The notes: generated by a model not told the origin, from the letters alone. 64,000 nucleotides of DNA from Bog-473 sp963750075 (GCA_963750075.1 CAVVPG010000010.1:62001-126000); one strand, 5' to 3'; shown: positions 32,923-42,154, numbered from the stretch's first letter. Numbers and translations: made by a program.

Positions 32923-34169
32923 AGGCACTCCTCTTCGGCGCACCACCGGCAGCGGACGAGGTCAGGCCGACCCCGCACGACGACCTCGAGCGGATGCTGG
33001 CGGGGATCCCCTTCGGCCTGCACGAGATCGACGACGCACGCCTGGTGCGACCCGACTGGGTCGTCACGCGTCCGATCCTCTCGGGCATCTGCGGGTCCGA
33101 CGCCAAGCTGGTGCTGGGCGACTTCAACACCGGCGACATCGACAACCCGATGGCCGCCTTCTCCTCGCTCCCCCACGTCCCGGGCCACGAGGTCGTGGCC
33201 GAGGTGGTGGCGCTCGGCCCCGAGGCGCGGGGCCTCGACGTCGGTCAGCGGGTGGTGCTGAACCCGTGGCTGACCTGTGGGCCGCGAGGCATCGATCCGC
33301 CCTGCCCCGCCTGCCAGGCCGGCGACCTCAGCCTGTGCTGGAGCTTCACCAAGGGCGACCTCGGGCCCGGCGTCCACATCGGCGTGATCACCGGTGCTCC
33401 CGGCGCCTGGGCCGAGCAGCTGGCGGCCCACGACTCCATGCTGATCCCCGTGCCCGACGGCATCTCGGACGAGGCCGCGGTGCTCGCCGACCCCTTCTCG
33501 GTGTCCTTCCACGCCATCGTGCGCCACCCACCCCCGCCCTCGGGCCGCGTCCTCGTCTACGGGGCCGGTGCCCTCGGCCTGACCAGCGTGGCCATCCTCA
33601 CCGCCCTCTACCCCGGCGTGGAGGTCGGAGTGGTGGCGCGCTTCGAGGCCCAGCGCGCCATGGCCCTGCGCTTCGGGGCCTCCGCCGTCTTCGCCCACGA
33701 GCCCCGGCCGGCCCTGGTCGAGGACCTGGCGGAGTGGTCGGGCGCCGTCCTCCACCAGCCGCTCGACGGCCTCCCGGTGACGCATCCGGGCCACATCGAC
33801 GTCGTCTACGACTCCATCGCGAAGGCGGAGACGCTCGAGGTCGGCGTGCGCGTGCTCGCCGAGCGCGGGCGGCTGGTCTACACCGGCGTGGCCACACCCG
33901 AGCGATGGGAGTCCACCCCCGTCTACTTCAAGGAGATCACCATCGCGGGGTCCAACGCGTTCGGCCTGGAGGACTTCGAGGGGCGGCGGCAGCATGCCAT
34001 CGCGCACTACCTCAGGCTGGTCGGCGAGGGGCGGCTCGACATCACCCCCATGCTCACCCACCGCTTCGAGCTCGAGCAGTGGTGGCCGGCGCTCAAGGCG
34101 CTGGCGCGCCAGGACCAGAGCGGCGCGCTGAAGGTGGCCTTCACACCCGGCGGAACCCCGTCGGGCTAG
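32919..34169 (+). CDS. Zinc-dependent medium-chain alcohol dehydrogenase
   Basis: The 416-residue enzyme has the catalytic-zinc ligands Cys in SGICGSD (about 60) and His in VPGHEVV (about 90). Cysteines of CGPRG...CPACQAGDLSLC form a structural-zinc lobe. The Rossmann motif is YGAGALGLTS (about 208). It would oxidise an alcohol with NAD(P). Compared with typical ADHs it has an N-terminal insert of about 30 residues before the first zinc ligand. It is translationally coupled to the SDR. Its stop overlaps the convergent FGGY kinase by four bases. Confidence 0.9.
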   Translation: MKALLFGAPPAADEVRPTPHDDLERMLAGIPFGLHEIDDARLVRPDWVVTRPILSGICGSDAKLVLGDFNTGDIDNPMAAFSSLPHVPGHEVVAEVVALGPEARGLDVGQRVVLNPWLTCGPRGIDPPCPACQAGDLSLCWSFTKGDLGPGVHIGVITGAPGAWAEQLAAHDSMLIPVPDGISDEAAVLADPFSVSFHAIVRHPPPPSGRVLVYGAGALGLTSVAILTALYPGVEVGVVARFEAQRAMALRFGASAVFAHEPRPALVEDLAEWSGAVLHQPLDGLPVTHPGHIDVVYDSIAKAETLEVGVRVLAERGRLVYTGVATPERWESTPVYFKEITIAGSNAFGLEDFEGRRQHAIAHYLRLVGEGRLDITPMLTHRFELEQWWPALKALARQDQSGALKVAFTPGGTPSG

Positions 34170-35563
34170 GCGCCCGTGCCGAGCTCGCTGAAGCGCACGT
34201 AGCGCGCCTCGGCGGCGCGCACCCAGACGGGGTCGGGCTCGATCGTGCGCCCGACCGCCGCCCAGCGCGCCGAGTCGTCCAGCGACGTCTCGAGCCCGGC
34301 GGCCATGCGCGCGAAGTAGGCGGCACCGAGGGCCGCCCCCTCCGGGACGGCCACGGCGTCGACGGGGAGGTTGGTGGCGTCGGCCACGGCCGCCATCCAG
34401 GCCGTGACCCGGGACCCGCCGCCGCTGGCGACGATCCGCGTCGCCTTCACGCCCGCCCGGTCCAGCATGCGCCGGACGACGAACCCGCTCGCCTCGTAGG
34501 CGGCGCGTTCGAGCGCGTCGGGCCCGGACCCGATGTCGAGCCCGTAGAGGTTCGAGCGCAACGAGTGGTCCTCGAAGGGCGTGCGCTCGCCGCGGACGTA
34601 GGGCAGCCAGACGGGGACGCGGCCCGGGTCACCGAGCCGCGGCTCGAGCCGCTCGCGCTCGGGGCCGGGCCGCGGCATGCCGCGCAGGAGGCCCCGGGCC
34701 CAGTCCACGAACAGCGCGCCGGCATTGCTGGGTCCGCCGATGAGGAAGCGCTCGCGGGTGGTGTGGGGGTAGCTGATCAATCCCGGCGCCACGAGCCACT
34801 CCTCGCACACGGCCCAGACGATGAGCGTCGCCCCGAAGATCACCAGCACGTCGCCGGGCTCCGTCGCCCCCGCCACGATCTGGTCGCAGAGCGCGTCGAT
34901 GGTGCCCCCGGTGATCACGGCGTCGCTGCCGGGCAGCGTGCCGGCGGCCTGCCCCATGGGCACGACTGCCGGCATCTGTGCCTCGGCCACGCCGAGCGAC
35001 GAAAGCAGGTCGGCGTTCCACCTCCCGTGGGAATAGAGCGAGCCGAGCGCGGCCGTGACCCCGGTGTCGATGGCCGGCAGGCGCGACAGCGCGTACGTGG
35101 CGACCGCCTGGCACGGCCAGTAGCCCCGTGCGTCCGGGGCCGCGCCGGCGGCCCAGCGCAGGAACCCTTCGGCGTCGGGCATGCTGCCCTCCGGGAGGGT
35201 GGCGGCGCCGGTCGCCTCGGCGTCGGCACGACCCTCGCGGTCCCCGTAGAGGAGGCCCGGGAGGAGAGGGACGCCGCGGCTGCTGACGGCGGTGAGCGAC
35301 GGCACCATCGACGCGACGGCCACGCCCGCCAGCGCGTGGCCCTGCTCCGCCAGCTCCGCGGTCACCCCCGCGAACGCCTTGCGGGGCCCCGACCGCCACG
35401 CGCGCGTGGCGTCGTGGCGCAGGATGTCGGGCTCGGGCGCCACCACGGAATGGGGCACCCTGCTGCGGGCGATGACCGTTCCCTCCTCGTCGACCGCCAC
35501 CGCCTTGACCGACGTGGTCCCCACGTCCACGCCCACGGTGACGGCCCGCGCCGACCCCCTCAC
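34166..35563 (-). CDS. FGGY-family carbohydrate kinase
   Basis: The 465-residue product has the N-terminal ATPase-fold phosphate loop VGVDVGTTSVKAVAVDE (about 9-25), LTAVSSRGVPLLPGLLYGDREG as the sugar-binding segment, and the C-terminal ASGGGSRVTAWMAAVAD motif. It is xylulokinase-like but the substrate could be another sugar, polyol or sugar acid. It diverges from the 2-hydroxyacid dehydrogenase, and the operator-like palindrome A lies between them, so both are probably controlled together. The GTG at 35563 has no good Shine-Dalgarno sequence; the start could be a few codons later. Confidence 0.88.
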   Translation of the reverse strand: MRGSARAVTVGVDVGTTSVKAVAVDEEGTVIARSRVPHSVVAPEPDILRHDATRAWRSGPRKAFAGVTAELAEQGHALAGVAVASMVPSLTAVSSRGVPLLPGLLYGDREGRADAEATGAATLPEGSMPDAEGFLRWAAGAAPDARGYWPCQAVATYALSRLPAIDTGVTAALGSLYSHGRWNADLLSSLGVAEAQMPAVVPMGQAAGTLPGSDAVITGGTIDALCDQIVAGATEPGDVLVIFGATLIVWAVCEEWLVAPGLISYPHTTRERFLIGGPSNAGALFVDWARGLLRGMPRPGPERERLEPRLGDPGRVPVWLPYVRGERTPFEDHSLRSNLYGLDIGSGPDALERAAYEASGFVVRRMLDRAGVKATRIVASGGGSRVTAWMAAVADATNLPVDAVAVPEGAALGAAYFARMAAGLETSLDDSARWAAVGRTIEPDPVWVRAAEARYVRFSELGTGA

Positions 35564-35567
35564 GAAT

Positions 35568-35597
35568 CTGACACACGTGTCATGATCACGTCATTAT
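35568..35597 (+). promoter_or_regulatory. Promoter with overlapping operator A, 2-hydroxyacid dehydrogenase operon
   Basis: CTGACA (35568-35573) and CATTAT (35592-35597) are separated by 18 bp. The 14-bp palindrome TGACACACGTGTCA at 35569-35582 covers the -35 box. It is the best of five related sites: the six outer bases on each side pair perfectly. It lies 6 bp upstream of the divergent kinase start. Confidence 0.55.
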
Positions 35598-35633
35598 GGA
35601 CGACGATCGCCGCGCAAGGAGGAGAACGCACCG

Positions 35634-36617
35634 ATGACACGCTCCCGGCCCACGGCCCTGGTCACGGCGGCCGTGAGCGGCCCCGGACTCGACCTGCTCC
35701 ACCAGCTGGCCGACCTGGTGCTCGATTCGTGGCTGGACCAGCCCACGCTGCGCATCTACAACGCCACCCAGCTCGCCGAACGCGTCGCCACCGAGGGTGC
35801 CTCCATCGTGGTCGTCGAGAGCGACGCCTGCGGCGCCGAGCTCTACGAGCAGCCGATCCTCGCCGTGTGCAGCTGCCGGGGCGACCCGACCAACGTCGAC
35901 GTGCCCGCCGCCACGGCTGCCGGCGTGCCGGTGCTGCGGGCTCCCGGCCGCAACGCCGACGCGGTGGCCGAGCTGGCCATCGCCCTGCTCTTCGCCGCCA
36001 CCCGCGGCGTGGTCCCCGCCGACCGGGACGTGCGGGAGGGCCAGATCTACCGCGACGGGAAGATCCCCTACCAGCGCTACCGGGCCTGGGAGCTGGCCGG
36101 CAAGACGGTGGGGCTCGTGGGTCTCGGGGCGGTCGGGCGAGCCCTGCGCTGGCGCCTGCGCGGCCTCGGCATGGAGGTCCTCGCCTACGACCCCTATGCG
36201 CCCGACGCCACCAGCTCGCTCGACGACCTGCTGGCACGCGCCGACGTCATCTCCATCCACGCCCCGGTCACCGAGCAGACGACGGGCATGATCGACGCGG
36301 ACGCCTTCGCCAAGATGCGCGACGGCGTCGTCTACCTGAACACGGCGCGGGCCAAGATCCACGACACCGACGCGCTCGTCGCTGCGCTGGCCTCGGGCAA
36401 GGTCGCCGCCGCCGGCCTGGACCACTTCGAGGGTGAGCACCTGCCGACCGACCACCCGCTCACGACGTTCCCCCAGGTCGTGCTCACCCCGCACATCGGC
36501 GGGGCCACCTACGACACCGAGTCGAACCACACGCGCACCATCGCCGAGGACCTGTGCCGCCTGATGGCGGGGGCGCGGCCGCTGCACATCGTGAACCCCG
36601 AGGTCCTCGCGGGCTGA
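35634..36617 (+). CDS. D-isomer-specific 2-hydroxyacid dehydrogenase
   Basis: This 327-residue NAD-dependent dehydrogenase reduces or oxidises 2-keto/2-hydroxy acids. The Rossmann motif is GLVGLGAVGRALRWRL (about 161-176). Catalytic residues are Arg in NTAR (about 238), Glu in FEGE (about 264) and His in TPHIGGAT (about 286). The substrate-binding part has SCRGDPTNVD. The ATG at 35634 follows an excellent AAGGAGGAG Shine-Dalgarno sequence. The gene ends 1 bp before the peptidase E-like gene and probably forms a three-gene operon with it and the small membrane protein. Confidence 0.92.
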   Translation: MTRSRPTALVTAAVSGPGLDLLHQLADLVLDSWLDQPTLRIYNATQLAERVATEGASIVVVESDACGAELYEQPILAVCSCRGDPTNVDVPAATAAGVPVLRAPGRNADAVAELAIALLFAATRGVVPADRDVREGQIYRDGKIPYQRYRAWELAGKTVGLVGLGAVGRALRWRLRGLGMEVLAYDPYAPDATSSLDDLLARADVISIHAPVTEQTTGMIDADAFAKMRDGVVYLNTARAKIHDTDALVAALASGKVAAAGLDHFEGEHLPTDHPLTTFPQVVLTPHIGGATYDTESNHTRTIAEDLCRLMAGARPLHIVNPEVLAG

Positions 36618-36618
36618 C

Positions 36619-37347
36619 GTGGCGGCGAGCCAACCGACGATCATCGCCACCTCCATCGGGTTCCGCCAGGACGGCCCGGACCCGATGAACCTGTGGCCGG
36701 GGCCGTCCTACCGGCTCGCCGCCGAGCTGGCGGGGGCAGGCGAGCACCCGAGGATCTGCGTCATCGCCACCGCCACGGGTGACGACTCGCCGCGGCTGGC
36801 GGCGGTGCACAACGCGTTCTCCAAGCTCGGCTTCATCAGCTCGCACCTGACGCTCTTCCCCATGCCCAACGTGCCCGACGTGCGCGCCCACCTGCTGGCG
36901 CAGGACGTGATCTGGGTCGGCGGCGGCAGCACCGCCAACCTGCTGGCGCTCTGGCGCCTGCACGGCCTCGACGTGGTGCTGCGCGAGTGCTGGGAGGCGG
37001 GCGTGGTGCTCAAGGGGGTCTCGGCCGGCTCGTTGTGCTGGCACGTCGGTGGGACCACCGACTCCTTCGGCCCCACCCTGGTGCCCATCACCGACGGCCT
37101 CGCCTTCCTCCCCTACGCCAACAGCCCCCACCACGACATGGAGGAGCAGCGACGCCCCCTGATCCACCGCCTCATCGCGGACGGCACCCTGCCCGACGGC
37201 TACGCCACCGAGAACGGCACCGGCCTCGTCTTCTACGGCACCGAGCTCTTCGGCGCCTTCACCGAGGTGGAGGGCAAAGTGGCCTACTCGCTCACGCGCC
37301 ACGGCAACGAGACGCGGGAGGTCGCGCTGGACACGATGCTCTTGTGA
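36619..37347 (+). CDS. Peptidase E / S51-family protein
   Basis: The 242-residue protein has the S51 fold: DVIWVGGGSTANLLALW (about 95-110), the nucleophile elbow GVSAGSLCW with Ser near 135, and a SPHHDME segment near 170 supplying the candidate His. Family members cleave Asp-X dipeptides or act like cyanophycinase. It follows the 2-hydroxyacid dehydrogenase by one base and overlaps the next gene as GTGA. Its place in a catabolic operon suggests release of an amino acid or acyl part, but that is inference. Confidence 0.87.
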   Translation: MAASQPTIIATSIGFRQDGPDPMNLWPGPSYRLAAELAGAGEHPRICVIATATGDDSPRLAAVHNAFSKLGFISSHLTLFPMPNVPDVRAHLLAQDVIWVGGGSTANLLALWRLHGLDVVLRECWEAGVVLKGVSAGSLCWHVGGTTDSFGPTLVPITDGLAFLPYANSPHHDMEEQRRPLIHRLIADGTLPDGYATENGTGLVFYGTELFGAFTEVEGKVAYSLTRHGNETREVALDTMLL

Positions 37348-37619
37348 GCTCCACGTCGGCGGGCGAGAGTGCTCCCGGCGGCGGCCTGCTCGAGTTCGAG
37401 GGCCTGCGCCGTCGCTTCGGGTCGCTGCGGGCGCCGTTCGCCATGCCCGTCCTCGTCGGTCTCTCCGCCGTGACCTGGTGGCAGTTCGCCGCCTCCGCCG
37501 CCATCAGCGTCGTGTGCACCGTCGGCGTGGCCCGCGTGGCCACCGACGTCTACCGGCGGGCCATCCTGCGCACGGGTCGGCGCGTGCGCCTGCGCGAGGT
37601 GTTCGCCCGGACGGGCTGA
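37344..37619 (+). CDS. Small membrane protein of unknown function
   Basis: The 91-residue product has a soluble N-terminus of about 30 residues (GGGLLEFEGLRRRFGSLRAPF), a hydrophobic stretch at about 34-66 that could form one long or two short helices, and a basic C-terminus (RRAILRTGRRVRLREVF). It is translationally coupled to the peptidase E-like gene by a GTGA overlap. I do not recognise the family; the basic ends predict both termini in the cytoplasm if two helices form. Confidence 0.65.
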   Translation: MSSTSAGESAPGGGLLEFEGLRRRFGSLRAPFAMPVLVGLSAVTWWQFAASAAISVVCTVGVARVATDVYRRAILRTGRRVRLREVFARTG

Positions 37620-37637
37620 CCGCGACGGACCGCGCCG

Positions 37638-39383
37638 TCAGACGGCGGCGGTGGCCCAGTCGGACCCGGCGTGGACCGTGTCGGTGTCACGGCCCGAGCG
37701 CAGCACCCGGCCCGGCTCCGCGCCCGTGAACCTGCCCTCGCGGACGATCTCGTTGCCGTTCACCAGGACGTGGCCGACGCCCACCGCCTCGGCATAGAGG
37801 CGGCTCGCCCCGCCCGGCAGATCGTCACGGGTCCGCACGGCCCCGTGGTCGATGGTGGCGGGGTCGAGGACGACGACGTCGGCGAAGGCGCCGAGGGCGA
37901 GTCGGCCGCGGTCGCGCAGGCCGTAGAGGCGGGCCGGGATGTCGGTCAGCTGGCGCACCGCCTGCTCCCAGCTGAGCAGGCCGCGCTTGCGCACCCCGTC
38001 CCCCAGCATGGAGGTCGAGTAGATGGCGCCGCACATCGTGTCGAGGTGGGCGCCCGCATCGGAGCCGCCGACGATGGCGCGCTCGTCCTGCCAGGTCTGC
38101 GCGCGCAGCACCCAGTCCTCCTCGGACTCGCCGATGGGAGGGCGCAGCCCGGTGCGCAGGCGGTCCGCCACCACCACGTCGAGCAGAGCGTCGAAGGGCG
38201 CCACGCCGCGCGCCCGGGCGACGTCGCCGACCGAGCGCCCCTCCGCGTCGGCGTTCTCGGGGGCGAACGTCTCCTCGAAGATGAGGCGGTCCCACACCGC
38301 GAGGTGGCGCAGAATGCCGGCCTCCTCCGACTGGGAACCGGCGTCGAGTCGGCGCCGGGTCTCGGGGTCCGAGAGCGCCGCCATGCGCTCGTCGAGCGGG
38401 AAGGCGAACACCTCGCGCCACCCCGGCAGGCCGTCCAGGATGGCGCCGTGCTCGAAGCTGAGGCGCAGCTGCATGGTGTGGGGCAGGGTCAGCGCGACCA
38501 CCGTGGCGCCGCGCGCCGCAGCGGCGGTCCCGGCGGCCAGCTGGTTCCAGCCGTTGTCGGGGTTCATCGCCGAGACGCCGAGCACGTTCCAGTTGACGGG
38601 CCGGTCCGCCAGCAGCGACATCGTGGCGAGGAAGTCGATCTCCTCGGGGGTGAACCCGTTGAGGCAGCCGGGCACGATCAGCTCGACCGTGGTGCCGTCG
38701 TGGTCGCGCACGGCCGCGGCCAGGCGCTCCATCTCCTCCCGGCTCGCCGCCCGCGAGGGGACGGGCTGCCCGTCGCCGTCGTTGTGCGTGTGCACCTGCG
38801 ACGTCGAGAACCCGAGCGCGCCCTCCGCCAGGGCGGCGTGCAGGGCCGCCACCATGGCCTCCATATCGGCCTCGCTCGCCGCGCCGCCGACCGCGCGCTC
38901 GCCCATGACGAGCCGTCGCAGCGTCGAGTGGCCGACGAGGAAGCCGGCGTTGACCGCGATGCGACCGTCGAGATGGCCGAGCCACTCCCCGAAGGAGGTC
39001 CAGTCCCACGGCAGGCCGGCACGCAGCGCGGCGAGAGGCATGCCCTCGACCCGGGCCATCATCCGGGAGATGTAGTCGGCGTGCTCCGGCGCCAGCGGCG
39101 CCAGGGAAAAGCCGCAGTTGCCACCCAGCACGGTCGTCACGCCGTGCAGCGGCGAGGGACTGGCCGTGGGGTCCCAGAAGAGCTGGGCGTCGTAGTGGGT
39201 GTGCAGGTCGACGAAGCCGGGGGTGACGAGCATGCCGCGGGCGTCGATCACCGAGTCCGCTCCGGCTTCGCCGGCATCGGGCCCGATGGCGGCCACGCGG
39301 TCGCCGACGATCACGACGTCGGCCCGGTACGGCGGCGCGCCGGTGCCGTCGACCACCGTCCCGCCGCGAATGGCGACCGTCAC
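37638..39383 (-). CDS. N-acyl-D-amino-acid deacylase-like amidohydrolase
   Basis: This 581-residue amidohydrolase carries FVDLHTHYDAQLFWDP (metal HxH, about 56-71), GGNCGFSLAPL, the GGSDAGAHLDT aspartate segment near 415, and the beta-sandwich part GAFADVVVLDP. It is the most divergent of the window's three paralogues. The GTG at 39383 overlaps the aldehyde dehydrogenase stop as GTGA, so the two are coupled, with the hydrolase downstream. The pair suggests hydrolysis of an amide and oxidation of a released aldehyde. The frame is open far upstream, but only because the dehydrogenase lies in another frame there. Confidence 0.88.
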   Translation of the reverse strand: MTVAIRGGTVVDGTGAPPYRADVVIVGDRVAAIGPDAGEAGADSVIDARGMLVTPGFVDLHTHYDAQLFWDPTASPSPLHGVTTVLGGNCGFSLAPLAPEHADYISRMMARVEGMPLAALRAGLPWDWTSFGEWLGHLDGRIAVNAGFLVGHSTLRRLVMGERAVGGAASEADMEAMVAALHAALAEGALGFSTSQVHTHNDGDGQPVPSRAASREEMERLAAAVRDHDGTTVELIVPGCLNGFTPEEIDFLATMSLLADRPVNWNVLGVSAMNPDNGWNQLAAGTAAAARGATVVALTLPHTMQLRLSFEHGAILDGLPGWREVFAFPLDERMAALSDPETRRRLDAGSQSEEAGILRHLAVWDRLIFEETFAPENADAEGRSVGDVARARGVAPFDALLDVVVADRLRTGLRPPIGESEEDWVLRAQTWQDERAIVGGSDAGAHLDTMCGAIYSTSMLGDGVRKRGLLSWEQAVRQLTDIPARLYGLRDRGRLALGAFADVVVLDPATIDHGAVRTRDDLPGGASRLYAEAVGVGHVLVNGNEIVREGRFTGAEPGRVLRSGRDTDTVHAGSDWATAAV

Positions 39384-40873
39384 GCGTGGCTCCCCTGCTC
39401 GGCCGGTGCGGGCCGGCGCACCCGGACCCGCTGGCGGGCGAAGGCCTGCATGCCCTCGGCGCCCAGCTCCACGCCGAAGCCCGACTGCTTCCACCCGCCC
39501 ATGGGGGCGTACATGTCGAGATTGGAGATGCCGTGGGCGTTCACGAACACCGTGCCCGCCGAGAGACGGGACGCCACGTCGGCCGCCAGGGCGTCGTCGT
39601 TGCTCCAGATGGAGGCGCACAGGCCGAAGGGCGTGTCGTTGGCCGCGTCGACGGCCGCGTCCAGGTCCTCGTAGGGGACCACCGGCAGGGCGGGGGCGAA
39701 CTGCTCCTGGCGCACGATGCCCGAGTCCGCGGGTGGCGCCACCACCAGCGCCGGCGAGACGAAGTAGCCCCCGGTCGCCGCGTCCTCGCCCCGGACGCGA
39801 CCCGGGCGGAGCACCGCGGCGCCGGCGGTCGCCGCGTCGGCGAGCAGAGACTCCACGCGATCGCGCGCGCTCGCCGTGTGGACGGGGCCCATCGTCACCT
39901 CGTCGGCCAGTCCGTCGCCCACCACCTCGGCCCCGAGCCGATCGGCCAGCGCGTCCACCGTCTCGTCCAGCCGGTCGCGGTGCACGTAGAGGCGCTTGAC
40001 GGCCATGCAGACCTGGCCGCTCGTGACGAAGGCCGCCTCCACGATGCGCTCGGCCAGCGTGCGGTCCGCGGCGACGTCGGGGGCCAGGATGGCGGCGTCG
40101 TTGCCGCCGAGCTCGAGCACGACCGGGCGGGTCGTGGCGGCCGCGGCGGCCATGACCGCCTGCCCGGTGCCCACGCCCCCCGTGAACGACACCATGTCGA
40201 CGCCGGGATGGCCGACGAGCGCGGCCCCGAGGGCGGCCCCGGGACCGTTCACGACGTTGAGCACGCCCGCGGGGAGCTCCGCCGCCATGGCTGCGGCCAC
40301 CAGCAGCACCGTCCCGGGGCAGGTCGGCGGCGCCTTGACCACGACGGTGTCCCCCGCCAGCAGCGCCGGCAACACCTTGTTGGCCATCACCGAGACGGGC
40401 CAGTTGAAGGGGAGGATGGCGGCGACGACCCCGTGGGGCACCCACTCGATCCGGGTCGCCCCGCCGCTCACCTCGCGCGCGGTGAGCGCCTCGGCGACCA
40501 GGGGCGCGAAGGCCGTGGCCATGCCCGCCATGGTGGCCGTGTCGAAGATCGCCTCCAGGTGGGTCTTCCCGTGCTCGCGCGTGAGCAGGCGGGCCAGGTC
40601 CCGTGCCTCGACGGCGGCGACGCCGGCCTCGGCCGCCGCGATGACTGCCGCCGCACGCTCCTCCATCGCCAGCGCGGCCCAGGCGGGTTGTGACCGGCGC
40701 GCCGCGCCCACGGCGCCGTCGAGCTGCTCGGGGCTGGTGGCCGGCGCGCGGAGCACGACCTCGGCCGGCCGCGCCGGGTTCGTCACCGGGTAGGTCCCCG
40801 CGGCACCGGGCACGATGCCGCCGTCGATGAGGAGGCCGAGTCCGGTCGTGACCTCCTCGACGTGTGTGGTCAT
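39380..40873 (-). CDS. NAD(P)-dependent aldehyde dehydrogenase
   Basis: The 497-residue enzyme has PFNWPVSVMANKVLPAL (about 153-169), the general-base Glu in VLELGGNDAAI (about 253), and the nucleophile Cys in SGQVCMAVKR (about 290). EQFAPALPVVPY and the C-terminal GGWKQSGFGVELG complete the family. I chose the ATG at 40873, which has AGGGGG about 7 nt upstream, over the GTG two codons earlier. It diverges from the metal-dependent hydrolase at 40923; the 49-bp gap holds operator-like site B. Confidence 0.94.
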   Translation of the reverse strand: MTTHVEEVTTGLGLLIDGGIVPGAAGTYPVTNPARPAEVVLRAPATSPEQLDGAVGAARRSQPAWAALAMEERAAAVIAAAEAGVAAVEARDLARLLTREHGKTHLEAIFDTATMAGMATAFAPLVAEALTAREVSGGATRIEWVPHGVVAAILPFNWPVSVMANKVLPALLAGDTVVVKAPPTCPGTVLLVAAAMAAELPAGVLNVVNGPGAALGAALVGHPGVDMVSFTGGVGTGQAVMAAAAATTRPVVLELGGNDAAILAPDVAADRTLAERIVEAAFVTSGQVCMAVKRLYVHRDRLDETVDALADRLGAEVVGDGLADEVTMGPVHTASARDRVESLLADAATAGAAVLRPGRVRGEDAATGGYFVSPALVVAPPADSGIVRQEQFAPALPVVPYEDLDAAVDAANDTPFGLCASIWSNDDALAADVASRLSAGTVFVNAHGISNLDMYAPMGGWKQSGFGVELGAEGMQAFARQRVRVRRPAPAEQGSHA

Positions 40874-40901
40874 GCGCACCCCCTGGGCCGGCCGACTTTG
40901 C

Positions 40902-40915
40902 TGACGATAGTGTCA
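40902..40915. promoter_or_regulatory. Operator-like palindrome B
   Basis: TGACGATAGTGTCA lies midway between the divergent aldehyde dehydrogenase and hydrolase genes. TAGTGT inside it (40908-40913) ends 9 nt before the ATG at 40923 and would serve as the -10 box, so a bound protein should block transcription. It shares TGAC....GTGTCA with sites A and C. Confidence 0.5.
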
Positions 40916-40922
40916 CCTTCCG

Positions 40923-42152
40923 ATGGGAGCCGTCGAGACGGAGCAGCAGCACCGGGCGACGCTGCTGCCCGACCCCGAACCCCGGCCGATCCGGGTGCCC
41001 GTCATCTCCGTCGACGACCACCTGATCGAACCGCCGGACCTCTTCGAGGGGCGGCTGCCGGCCGCACTCCAGAATGACGCGCCGGCGGTGGCCGAGCTGG
41101 AGGGGGGGGCGCAGGCCTGGGTCTTCGAGGGAAATCTCTACCCCAACATCGGGTTGAACGCCGTGGTCGGGCGACCCAAGGACGAGTGGAGCATGGAGCC
41201 CGCCCGCTTCGAGGAGATGCGGCCCGGCTGCTTCGACATCGAGGAGCGGATCGTGGACATGGACCGGGGCGGCATCTGGGCGGCGCTCTGCTTCCCCTCG
41301 CTCGTGTCGGGCTTCTGCGGCGCCGTCTACTCGCGGGCCAAGGACCCCGCGCTCGGGCTGGCCTGCCTGCGCGCCTTCAACGACTGGCACATTGAGGTGT
41401 GGGCGGCGGCGCACCCGGACCGCATCATCCCGCTGCAGCTGCCGTGGCTGGCCGACGTCGAGGTGGCGGCGGCCGAGGTGCGCGCCAACGCAGCACGCGG
41501 CTTCAAGGCGGTGAGCTTCCCCGAGTTCCCGGCCAGGCTCGGGCTGCCCTCCATCTTCAGCGGGACGTGGGACCCGCTCCTGGCCGCCTGCGAGGAGACC
41601 GACACCGTGGTCTGCCTGCACACGGGCGCCTCGGGCTGGGCGCCCCTCGCCTCGGGCGACCCGCCCTTCGAGATCATGCCGACGCTGTTCCCGGTCAACG
41701 CGCTGATCGCCGCCGGTGAGTGGCTGTGGTCGGGCATCCCGCTGCGCTTCTCCCGCCTCAACGTCGCCATGTCCGAGGGCGGGCTCGGGTGGGTGCCCAT
41801 GCTGATGGACCGCGCCGACTACGTGCTGTCGCACTCGGCGTCGGGCAGCGAGAGCACCGCCTGGCCCTCGCCGCTGCTGCCGAGCGAGGTGCTGCGCCGC
41901 AACTTCTGGTTCTGCTCCATCGACGACCCCTCGGTCGTGGCCCTGCGCCACAAGATCGGCGTCGACCACATCATGGTGGAGAGCGACTATCCCCACGCCG
42001 ACTCGTCGTGGCCCGACACCCAGCAGCTGCTGGCCGAGGCCTGGGGCGAGCTGCCCGACGACGAGCTGCGGGCCGTGGCGGCGGGCAACGCCGCACGGCT
42101 GTTCCGCCACCCGCTGCCCCCCGTCGACGACTGGCGCCTGCCGGCGCCCTAG
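40923..42152 (+). CDS. Amidohydrolase-2 family TIM-barrel metal hydrolase
   Basis: This 409-residue protein belongs to the amidohydrolase-2 (ACMSD-like) group. It begins with ISVDDHLIEPPDLF, where the usual DxH metal motif reads DDH, and has CLHTGASGW (about 237) and VESDYPHADSSWPD near 350, with the terminal metal Asp and His. These enzymes hydrolyse or decarboxylate aromatic and related acids. No Shine-Dalgarno sequence precedes the ATG, and transcription is probably leaderless from site B. The next gene starts 2 bp after its stop. Confidence 0.86.
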   Translation: MGAVETEQQHRATLLPDPEPRPIRVPVISVDDHLIEPPDLFEGRLPAALQNDAPAVAELEGGAQAWVFEGNLYPNIGLNAVVGRPKDEWSMEPARFEEMRPGCFDIEERIVDMDRGGIWAALCFPSLVSGFCGAVYSRAKDPALGLACLRAFNDWHIEVWAAAHPDRIIPLQLPWLADVEVAAAEVRANAARGFKAVSFPEFPARLGLPSIFSGTWDPLLAACEETDTVVCLHTGASGWAPLASGDPPFEIMPTLFPVNALIAAGEWLWSGIPLRFSRLNVAMSEGGLGWVPMLMDRADYVLSHSASGSESTAWPSPLLPSEVLRRNFWFCSIDDPSVVALRHKIGVDHIMVESDYPHADSSWPDTQQLLAEAWGELPDDELRAVAAGNAARLFRHPLPPVDDWRLPAP

Positions 42153-42154
42153 CC

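Noticed and set aside
33266..36436. A 1056-codon open frame on the plus strand
   Set aside because: It covers the zinc ADH in the wrong frame and the antisense of the kinase. Its composition is almost all Arg, Pro, Gly and Ala, as expected for shadow frames in high-GC DNA.
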